Source: CAVVAH01 sp963746175 (lineage in GTDB: Bacteria; Actinomycetota; Actinomycetes; JACCUZ01). From it: a stretch of 64,000 nt of DNA. The position numbers and the translations under genes are program-made. The stretch spans positions 1,240,001 to 1,304,000 of the forward strand of contig CAVVAH010000004.1 of the NCBI GenBank assembly GCA_963746175.1, read 5' to 3'. Of the stretch, positions 57,943-64,000 are shown in pieces. Numbering within the stretch: position 1 is the stretch's first letter; every line of letters begins with the position of its first letter. The notes beneath the pieces were generated by a model. That model had not been told where the DNA came from and did no database searches. It saw only the letters and a list, made by a program, of their open reading frames with translations.

Positions 57943-60330
57943 GTGGACCACCAGCCTGCCGAGCGCCCGGCCGTCGACCTCGAGGTGCTCGAGGAGATCG
58001 AGCGGCGGGTCCTGTGGCTGGCCGTGCGGATCGTGGACGCGGCGAACCGGGAGCGCGAGACCGGCGACGGTGTGAAGGTCGGCGGCCACCAGTCCTCCAG
58101 CGCCTCGCTCGTCTCGGTGATGACCGCGCTCTGGTTCGCCCACCTCGCGGCGCAGGACCGGGTGTCGGTCAAGCCGCACGCCTCACCGGTGCTGCACGCG
58201 ATCAACTACCTGCTCGGTGACCTCGACCGCTCGTACCTCACGACGCTGCGCGCCCGCGGCGGCCTGCAGTCGTACCCGAGCCGCACCAAGGACCCTGACC
58301 GGGTCGACTTCTCCACCGGATCGGTCGGGCTCGGTGCCGCGGCGCCGCTGTTCGCTGCCGTCACCCGGCGGTACGTCGATGCGCACTTCGGGCCGCGCGA
58401 CCGGAGCCGGTTCGTCGCGCTGATCGGTGACGCCGAGCTCGACGAGGGCAACGTGTGGGAGGCCATCGCGGACCCGGCCACGCAGGGCCTCGGCAACGTG
58501 ATGTGGATCGTCGACTTCAACCGGCAGTCGCTGGACCGGGTCGTCCCCGGCATCCGGATCGAGCAGTGGACGCAGCAGTTCGCTGCCGCCGGCTGGCACG
58601 TCGCCACCGTGAAGTACGGCAAGAGACTGCGGGCTGCGTTCGAGCAGCCCGGCGGTGACGCCCTGCGCCGGTGGATCGACGACATGCCGAACGAGCAGTA
58701 CCAGGCGCTGTTCGGGCTCGGCCCCGCCGACGTGCGCACGACGTTCCTCGACGGCGCCCCGCAGGACGTGCGGGACTTCTGCGGCGGGTGGGACGACGAC
58801 TCGCTCGCGGCGACGGTCGTGGACCTCGGCGGCCACGACCTCGCCAGCCTGCTCGACGTCTTCCACGAGTGCGACGCGGTCACCGACCGGCCGAGCGTCG
58901 TCTTCGCCTACACCGTCAAGGGCTGGGGACTGCCCACCGCGGGGAACCCGCGCAACCACTCCGCGCTGCTGACCGGCGACCAGATCGCCGACCTGCGCAC
59001 GGTCGTCGGACTGGACGAGTCGACCGAGTGGGACCGGATCGAGCCGTCGTCGGCCGCCGGCCAGTGGGCGGCGTCCCGCCGCGAGCACCTGGCGATCCCG
59101 CCGGCGCCGAGGGCCCTCGGCGTCACGGTGCCCAAGGAGACGGGCGTCCGGGCTGCCAGGCCGATCTCGACGCAGGAGGTGTTCGGCCGGGTCCTGGTCG
59201 ACCTCTCGCGCAACGCCGAGGTGGCGCCGTACCTCGTCACCACCGCGCCGGACGTCGCGACCTCGACGAACCTGGCCGGTTTCATCAACCGCACCGGGGT
59301 CTTCGCTCCCGACGCGCGCCGCAGCTGGGGCACCGACACCCTGCTGAAGTGGGCCGAGGGGCCGACCGGCCAGCACATCGAGCTCGGCATCAGCGAGATG
59401 AACCTGTTCCTGCTGCTCGGCCAGCTCGGGCTCGCCGGCGACCTGTCCGGCCAGCCGCTGCTGCCGGTCGGCACCGTCTACGACCCGTTCGTGCTGCGTG
59501 GTCTCGACGCCTTCATCTACGGCGTCTACTCCGGCGCCCGGTTCGTCGTCGCCGGGACGCCGTCCGGCGTGACGCTGGCCCCCGAGGGCGGCGCGCACCA
59601 GTCGACGATCACGCCGTCGGTCGGCCTGGAGCTGCCCGAGGTCACGCTGATCGAGCCGGCGTACGCCGTGGCGCTGGACTGGCTGCTGTGCGACGCGCTG
59701 GGCCGGATCGCGACCGGGCCGGCGACGTCGCCAGCGCCGTCTTCGGCCGCGGCCGAGGCGGAGGAGCACGGCGCGTACTACTTCCGGCTCACGACGCGGC
59801 CGCTCGACCAGTCGCCGTTCGAGGCGGCGCGGAGCCGGCTCGGTGACGCCGTGCTGCGCCGCCAGGTCCTCGCGGGCGCGTACCGGCTGGTCGACGCCAC
59901 GGAGGCCGCGGCGGGCGGCGCTCCGCAGGTCAGCCTGGTCGCGTCCGGCGCCGTCATGCCCGAGGTGCTGGCCGCCGCGGCCGAGCTCGCCGACGAGGGC
60001 ATCGCCGCGCACGTGGTGGACGTGACGTCGCTGGACCGGCTCTACACGGCCTGGCAGCGCACCCTCCGGCAGGCGATCCGGACGGCGACCACGCCGTCTG
60101 TCGCCGGCGCGCTGCGCGCGGTCCTGCCCGACCGGACGCCCGTCGTCACCGTGCACGACGGTGCATCGCACGCGATGGCCTGGGTCGGGTCCGCCCTCGG
60201 TGTCCCGGCGGTGCCGGTGGGCGTCGACCGGTTCGGCCAGTCCGGCACCATCGCCGACCTCTACGCGCTGCACGACCTCGACAGCGGCTCCGTGGTCAAC
60301 GCAGCGCTGGCGGCGATCTCGCTGCGCTGA
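57943..60330 (+). CDS. Homodimeric pyruvate dehydrogenase E1-like (AceE/MdeB-type) thiamine enzyme
   Basis: A 795-residue transketolase-like enzyme. GGHQSSSASLVSVMTALWFAHL near residue 45, the thiamine motif IGDAELDEGNVWEAI...IVDFNRQ at about 165-195, and the C-terminal pyrimidine-binding and transketolase C domains match the single-chain E1 family. It is shorter than AceE of about 900 residues and fits the MdeB-like or alternative group. It may decarboxylate pyruvate or 2-oxobutyrate; the partner E2 is not nearby. GTG at 57943 is preferred, as the upstream extension is not conserved. Monocistronic. Confidence 0.85.
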   Translation: MDHQPAERPAVDLEVLEEIERRVLWLAVRIVDAANRERETGDGVKVGGHQSSSASLVSVMTALWFAHLAAQDRVSVKPHASPVLHAINYLLGDLDRSYLTTLRARGGLQSYPSRTKDPDRVDFSTGSVGLGAAAPLFAAVTRRYVDAHFGPRDRSRFVALIGDAELDEGNVWEAIADPATQGLGNVMWIVDFNRQSLDRVVPGIRIEQWTQQFAAAGWHVATVKYGKRLRAAFEQPGGDALRRWIDDMPNEQYQALFGLGPADVRTTFLDGAPQDVRDFCGGWDDDSLAATVVDLGGHDLASLLDVFHECDAVTDRPSVVFAYTVKGWGLPTAGNPRNHSALLTGDQIADLRTVVGLDESTEWDRIEPSSAAGQWAASRREHLAIPPAPRALGVTVPKETGVRAARPISTQEVFGRVLVDLSRNAEVAPYLVTTAPDVATSTNLAGFINRTGVFAPDARRSWGTDTLLKWAEGPTGQHIELGISEMNLFLLLGQLGLAGDLSGQPLLPVGTVYDPFVLRGLDAFIYGVYSGARFVVAGTPSGVTLAPEGGAHQSTITPSVGLELPEVTLIEPAYAVALDWLLCDALGRIATGPATSPAPSSAAAEAEEHGAYYFRLTTRPLDQSPFEAARSRLGDAVLRRQVLAGAYRLVDATEAAAGGAPQVSLVASGAVMPEVLAAAAELADEGIAAHVVDVTSLDRLYTAWQRTLRQAIRTATTPSVAGALRAVLPDRTPVVTVHDGASHAMAWVGSALGVPAVPVGVDRFGQSGTIADLYALHDLDSGSVVNAALAAISLR

Positions 60331-60509
60331 CCTCTGCCCGTCGGGCTCCGTCGGTGCCGCGGCGTGACGTGGCCTGCCCTGCGCGCCCGAGGCAGCAAGC
60401 GGCTCGCAAGTAACCCACAAGCGGCTCCGGCCACTGTTCTCGCACCAGCCCAGCAGCGACAGACGTCGCAGCAGGCGAGACATCGAGACAGTGAGGGGAG
60501 GGGAGCACA

Positions 60510-60605
60510 GTGTCCGGACTGAACCAGGACGTGCTGCGCGCCATCGAGATCGAGCGCCTGCGTCGGGCCAAGCAGTCGCGCCACGCGCGCGAGGTTGCCC
60601 GCTGA
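60510..60605 (+). CDS. Very small basic protein, 31 residues
   Basis: GTG 60510 follows AGGGGAGGGGAG with good spacing and encodes 31 residues ending TGA at 60603-60605. The sequence begins MSGLNQDVLRAIEIERLRRA and is a predicted charged, basic amphipathic helix (KQSRHAREVAR at the end). No family is recognised. The strong ribosome site and helical pattern support a real gene; it could be a membrane-binding or regulatory peptide. It lies between the E1-like gene and the transhydrogenase operon. Confidence 0.58.
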   Translation: MSGLNQDVLRAIEIERLRRAKQSRHAREVAR

Positions 60606-60818
60606 CCGCTGCGGGGTCGGGAGCCACGCTCCCGTCCCCGGGGCCGGGCAGCGCTGCCGGCCCTGAGCGGAACCACACCCGCACCGACGACGGTCGGGAC
60701 GGCGCCCCGGAGGGGAGGAGCCGGCCCGACCGTCGGCGTGCGCTGAGCGTGAAACCGGGCGACCACGACCCCGAGTCGTCCGCAGTGGCGACGGTCGCGT
60801 GCCCTAGGGTCGGCGATC

Positions 60819-61916
60819 GTGCGGGTCGGAGTCGTTGCCGAGCAGCGCGCCGGGGAGCGCCGGGTCGCGCTGGTTCCGGACGCCGTCGGCAAGCTGCTCG
60901 AGGCCGGGCTCGAGGTCGCGGTCGAGAGGGGCGCCGGCGCCCACGCGTTCGCGACCGACGAGGCCTACCGCGAGGCCGGCGCCGAGGTCGTCGACGACGT
61001 GCTCGCGAGCAGCGACGTCGTGCTCACGGTCTCGCCCCTGACCACCGACCAGGCCCGCCGGCTGCGCCCCGCGGCCCTCACCCTCGGCTTCCTCCCGACC
61101 GGTGCGAACGCCGACCTCCTCGCCGTGCTGCGCGAGCGGCAGGTGCTGGCCTTCGCGATGGAACAGGTGCCGCGCATCTCGCGCGCACAGTCGATGGACG
61201 CGCTGTCGTCTCAGGCGCTGGTCGCCGGCTACCGTGCGGCCCTCGTGGCCGCCGGCCGGCTGCCGCGGTTCTTCCCGCTGTTCATGACGGCCGCCGGGAC
61301 GGTGGCGCCGGCCAAGGTGCTCGTGCTCGGCGCCGGCGTCGCCGGGCTGCAGGCGATCGCCACCGCCCGCCGCCTCGGAGCCGTCGTCGAGGCGTACGAC
61401 GTGCGCCCCTCGTCGGCCGACGAGGTCCGGTCGATGGGCGCCGCGTTCCTCGACCTCGGGCTCGACTCCCTGGAGGGCTCCGGTGGCTACGCCCGCGAGA
61501 TGGGCGAGGAGCGTGCCGCCCGGCAGCGCGAGCTGCTCACGCCGTACGTCGGCGCCTCGGACGCCGTCATCACGACGGCGGCGGTGCCCGGCCGACCGGC
61601 TCCGCTGCTGCTGATCACACCGATGGTCGAGGCGATGCGGCCGGGATCGGTCGTGATCGACCTGGCCGCCGAGAGCGGCGGCAACTGCGAGCTGTCGGTC
61701 GCCGGTCAGGACGTCGAGCACCGTGGCGTGCTGGTGCATGGCATGGCCGACGTACCGTCGTCGATGCCGGTGCACGCCAGCCAGCTGTACGCCCGCAACA
61801 TCGTGAGCCTGCTGCTGCTGATGACAGCCGACGGGCAGGTCGTGCCGGACTTCGACGACGAGGTCGTGGCGGCCTCCTGCGTCACCCGACCCGAGACGCC
61901 GGAGGGCACCGCATGA
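60819..61916 (+). CDS. pntAa: NAD(P) transhydrogenase, alpha-1 subunit (NAD-binding domain I)
   Basis: A 365-residue soluble NAD(H)-binding subunit. The alanine-dehydrogenase-like N-terminal domain (RVGVVAEQRAGERRVALVPDAV) and the Rossmann segment APAKVLVLGAGVAGLQAIATARRLGAVVEAYDVRP are diagnostic. RQRELLTPYVGASDAVITTAAVPGR forms the domain I loop region. With PntAb and PntB it exchanges hydride between NADH and NADP while moving protons. GTG start at 60819. Its stop overlaps the next gene (ATGA). Confidence 0.94.
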   Translation: MRVGVVAEQRAGERRVALVPDAVGKLLEAGLEVAVERGAGAHAFATDEAYREAGAEVVDDVLASSDVVLTVSPLTTDQARRLRPAALTLGFLPTGANADLLAVLRERQVLAFAMEQVPRISRAQSMDALSSQALVAGYRAALVAAGRLPRFFPLFMTAAGTVAPAKVLVLGAGVAGLQAIATARRLGAVVEAYDVRPSSADEVRSMGAAFLDLGLDSLEGSGGYAREMGEERAARQRELLTPYVGASDAVITTAAVPGRPAPLLLITPMVEAMRPGSVVIDLAAESGGNCELSVAGQDVEHRGVLVHGMADVPSSMPVHASQLYARNIVSLLLLMTADGQVVPDFDDEVVAASCVTRPETPEGTA

Positions 61917-62233
61917 CGGACGGCACCACGCTGCTGACGTTCTTCGTGCTCGCGGTCTTCGTCGGCTTCGAGGTGGTGTCGAAGGTCTCGTCGGTGCTGC
62001 ACACGCCGCTGATGTCCGGCGCGAACGCGATCCACGGCGTCATCCTCGTCGGCGCCGTCGTCGTGACCGGGCATGCCGACTCGGGCCTCGCCCTGACCCT
62101 CGGTCTCGTCGCCGTGGTGCTCGCGACGGTGAACATGGTCGGCGGCTTCGTGGTCACCGACCGGATGCTCGAGATGTTCGGGCGGAACCGACCGGGCCGG
62201 CACGAGAAGCCGAAGGGGAAGGGCGACGCGTGA
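61913..62233 (+). CDS. pntAb: NAD(P) transhydrogenase, alpha-2 subunit (membrane domain)
   Basis: A 106-residue subunit with three to four transmembrane helices (LLTFFVLAVFVGFEVVSKV, HGVILVGAVVVTGH, GLALTLGLVAVVLATVNMVGG). It forms half of the proton channel with PntB. LHTPLMSGANAIHGV is the conserved loop. A basic tail (RPGRHEKPKGKGDA) faces the cytosol. Coupled at both ends by four-base overlaps. Confidence 0.94.
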   Translation: MTDGTTLLTFFVLAVFVGFEVVSKVSSVLHTPLMSGANAIHGVILVGAVVVTGHADSGLALTLGLVAVVLATVNMVGGFVVTDRMLEMFGRNRPGRHEKPKGKGDA

Positions 62234-63720
62234 ACGTCCTGTCGCCCACCGTCGAGGCGCTCGGCTACCTGCTCGCCGCCGTCTGCTTCATCCTCGCGCT
62301 CAAGGGCCTGTCGTCGCCCGCGACCGCCCGCCAGGGGAACTGGCTGGGTGCCGCGGGCGCCGTGCTGGCCTGCGTCGTGGTCTTCCTGGCCGAGGACCTC
62401 GACCACGTCGTCCCGATCCTGGTCGCCATCGCGGTCGGCACCGCCCTCGGCGTCCCCGCCGCGCGTCGGGTCGCGATGACGCAGATGCCGCAGCTGGTCG
62501 CGCTGTTCAACGGCGTCGGCGGTGCAGCGGCCGCGCTGGTCGCAGCCCTCGAGCTCTCCGACCGGATCTCGTTCCCGGGTGGCGGGTCCGTCCCGGCCCT
62601 GGCGCTGCACGGCAACGCAGGCTTCTTCCCCCTGGGTGCTGACGCCGTCCACCTCTCGGCCACCACGTCGACCTACCTGGCCGCTGGTGCGGGCGCGTTC
62701 ACCGTGCTCGTCGGGGCGATCTCGTTCTCCGGGTCGTGCGTGACGTTCGCCAAGCTGCAGGAGCTGATGACCACCCGGCCGGTCGTCTTCCCGGGCGGTC
62801 CGGTCGCGATGGCCGGCGCGACGCTGCTCGGTGTCGGTCTCGGGGCCGGTGTCGTCGTCGATGCCCGCGACGGGGTCGTCTCGCCGTGGCTGCTCCTGCT
62901 CCTGGCCCTGGTGGCGCTCGTCGTCGGAGTGCTCTTCGTGCTGCCGGTCGGCGGCGCCGACGTCCCGATCGTCATCTCGCTGCTCAACGCGTTCACCGGC
63001 CTCACCGTCGCGGCGAGCGGCTACGTCCTCGACAACGTCCTGCTCCTCGTGGCCGGCACGCTGGTCGGGGCGAGCGGCACGATCCTCACCCGGATGATGG
63101 CCTCGGCGATGGGCCGGTCCACCGCCTCGATCCTGTTCGGCGCGTTCCAGGGCGGCTCGACAGCCGGCTCGACCGAGGTCTCCGACCGGCCGGTGCGCTC
63201 GGCGACCCCCGAGGACGTCGCGATCCTGCTGGCGTACGCCCGCAAGGTGGTCATCGTCCCGGGTTACGGACTGGCTGTGGCGCAGGCGCAGCACACGATC
63301 CACGAGCTGGTGGAGATGCTGCAGGCCAAGGGCGTCCAGGTCGTCTACGGCATCCACCCCGTGGCCGGCCGGATGCCGGGCCACATGAACGTTCTGCTCG
63401 CCGAGGCCAACGTGCCGTACGACCAGCTCAAGGAGATGGACGAGGCCAACTCCGAGCTGCCGTCCACCGACGTCGCCCTGGTGGTCGGCGCCAACGACGT
63501 CGTGAACCCGGCCGCGAAGACCAGCCCGGGCAGCCCGATCTACGGCATGCCGATCCTCACCGTCGGTGACGCGAAGGCAGTCGTGTTCCTCAAGCGGTCG
63601 ATGCGGCCGGGCTTCGCCGGCATCGAGAACGAGCTGCTCTACGAGCCCGGCACGACGCTGCTCTTCGGCGACGCGAAGGACTCGCTGACGAAGGTGCTGC
63701 AGTCCCTCAAGTCGGTCTAG
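62230..63720 (+). CDS. pntB: NAD(P) transhydrogenase, beta subunit
   Basis: A 496-residue subunit with about nine transmembrane helices, then the NADP-binding domain III. VVIVPGYGLAVAQAQHTIHELVEML and VYGIHPVAGRMPGHMNVLLAEANVPYD, plus LVVGANDVVNPAAKTSPGSPIYGMPIL, are the hallmark NADP-binding loops. It completes the proton-translocating enzyme that usually makes NADPH. It ends four bases inside the convergent acetyltransferase gene. Confidence 0.96.
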   Translation: MNVLSPTVEALGYLLAAVCFILALKGLSSPATARQGNWLGAAGAVLACVVVFLAEDLDHVVPILVAIAVGTALGVPAARRVAMTQMPQLVALFNGVGGAAAALVAALELSDRISFPGGGSVPALALHGNAGFFPLGADAVHLSATTSTYLAAGAGAFTVLVGAISFSGSCVTFAKLQELMTTRPVVFPGGPVAMAGATLLGVGLGAGVVVDARDGVVSPWLLLLLALVALVVGVLFVLPVGGADVPIVISLLNAFTGLTVAASGYVLDNVLLLVAGTLVGASGTILTRMMASAMGRSTASILFGAFQGGSTAGSTEVSDRPVRSATPEDVAILLAYARKVVIVPGYGLAVAQAQHTIHELVEMLQAKGVQVVYGIHPVAGRMPGHMNVLLAEANVPYDQLKEMDEANSELPSTDVALVVGANDVVNPAAKTSPGSPIYGMPILTVGDAKAVVFLKRSMRPGFAGIENELLYEPGTTLLFGDAKDSLTKVLQSLKSV

Positions 63721-64000
63721 ACCGCGAGGTCCTTCTGCATCTCCACCAGGTCGAAGTCGGTGCGCAGCGCGCCCGACGCCTCGTGGAACGGGAACGGCAG
63801 GTGCCGCCCGGTGCGGACGAAGCCGCGCCGCTCGTACCACTCGATCAGCTCGGCCCGGAGCGAGATCACCGTCAGCCGGACGGCCGGCGCCGCCCACAGC
63901 TCGTGGACGGCGCGCTCCGCCGCAGCGACGACGGCCCGGCCGACGCCGCCGCCCTGGTAGCCCGGGTCGACCGCGAACATCCCGAGGTACGCCGGCCCGC
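63717..64000 (-). CDS. GNAT-family N-acetyltransferase (partial, cut by window end)
   Basis: The C-terminal part of an acetyltransferase; the frame stays open to the window edge (preceding residues GPAYLG). FAVDPGYQGGGVGRAVVAAAERAVHEL carries the acetyl-CoA loop GYQGGGVGRA, and AELIEWYERRGFVRTGRHLPFPFHEASGAL is the terminal motif with WYERRGF. The target is unknown. It converges on pntB, with a four-base overlap at the stops. The N-terminus is outside the window. Confidence 0.88.
   Translation of the reverse strand, partial: GPAYLGMFAVDPGYQGGGVGRAVVAAAERAVHELWAAPAVRLTVISLRAELIEWYERRGFVRTGRHLPFPFHEASGALRTDFDLVEMQKDLAV

Noticed and set aside
60398..60427. Direct repeat CAAGCGGCTC in the gap after the E1-like gene
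   Set aside because: Only two ten-base copies and no context; not a CRISPR or iteron array.
1..64000. CRISPR arrays, prophage, transposases, riboswitches
   Set aside because: No direct-repeat/spacer array, integrase, transposase, phage structural gene or recognisable riboswitch was seen on either strand.

Overview
The window is high-GC DNA, densely packed with genes on both strands. Several features point to an actinobacterium: frequent GTG starts, ATGA/GTGA stop-start overlaps, a mycothiol-type DinB-like protein, an F420/NADPH-reductase-like protein, a GTP-type PEP carboxykinase, a three-subunit proton-translocating transhydrogenase and a homodimeric pyruvate-dehydrogenase-like E1. The mix looks like Nocardioidaceae, but that placement is inference. 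I see no CRISPR array, insertion sequence, prophage or rRNA. One tRNA (Arg, ACG) is present.

Layout. 0-4 kb: a large STAND/LuxR regulator, a DinB-like enzyme and an ANT/Lnu-like nucleotidyltransferase, then about 630 bp without a convincing gene. 4.4-7.3 kb: an operon pairing a folate-type aminomethyltransferase-like protein with an FAD oxidoreductase, preceded by a TetR-like palindrome. 7.3-14.8 kb: an acyltransferase, an SRPBCC protein, a 1159-residue zinc-ribbon/cyclase/ATPase regulator, two coupled DHFR-fold proteins and a NERD protein. 14.8-23.2 kb: a catabolic-looking block with an FAD oxidoreductase, two creatinase-fold (M24) proteins with altered metal sites, an alpha/beta hydrolase like dihydroxypseudooxynicotine hydrolase, a 3-hydroxyisobutyrate-dehydrogenase-like enzyme, a semialdehyde dehydrogenase and a VOC protein. 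23.2-33.5 kb: a NarL-type two-component system with a frameshifted divergent membrane gene, a nitronate monooxygenase-like enzyme, a secreted heparinase-II/III-like protein, DinB, a carboxylesterase and a MarR-controlled reductase. 33.5-43.1 kb: a two-subunit molybdenum hydroxylase with a TauE-type permease and an AhpD-like protein, then a GntR/VOC pair divergent from a 2-oxoacid dehydrogenase E1-E2 operon. 43-52 kb: pckG, tRNA-Arg, a decayed HNH gene, a lone LigD-type phosphoesterase domain, PadR, M20 and P1 peptidases, small membrane proteins and a frameshifted PhzF-like gene. 52-64 kb: a SpoIIE phosphatase, a heterodimeric ABC exporter, a pyruvate-dehydrogenase-like E1, a 31-codon small gene, pntAa-Ab-B and a truncated acetyltransferase.

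How the parts connect. Three promoters (about 17.6, 18.9 and 37.5 kb) carry the same LacI-like palindrome, core GCAAxCGATTGC. It ties the hydrolase/FAD/M24 genes, the dehydrogenase/M24/ALDH genes and the molybdenum hydroxylase operon into one candidate regulon. Its enzyme classes recall N-heterocycle or N-methyl-amine breakdown as in the pyridine pathway of nicotine degradation, but the substrate is unknown. A second circuit has two inverted copies of a GGGATCC-centred operator between the VOC-GntR pair and the E1-E2 operon; the adjacent GntR gene is frameshifted. Four genes in the window (GntR, PhzF, HNH, a membrane protein) each become intact if one base is removed, so either this lineage is decaying accessory genes or the assembly carries single-base insertions. 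Intergenic 3' ends repeatedly hold long stem-loops without U-tracts, two of which differ by a compensating base-pair change.
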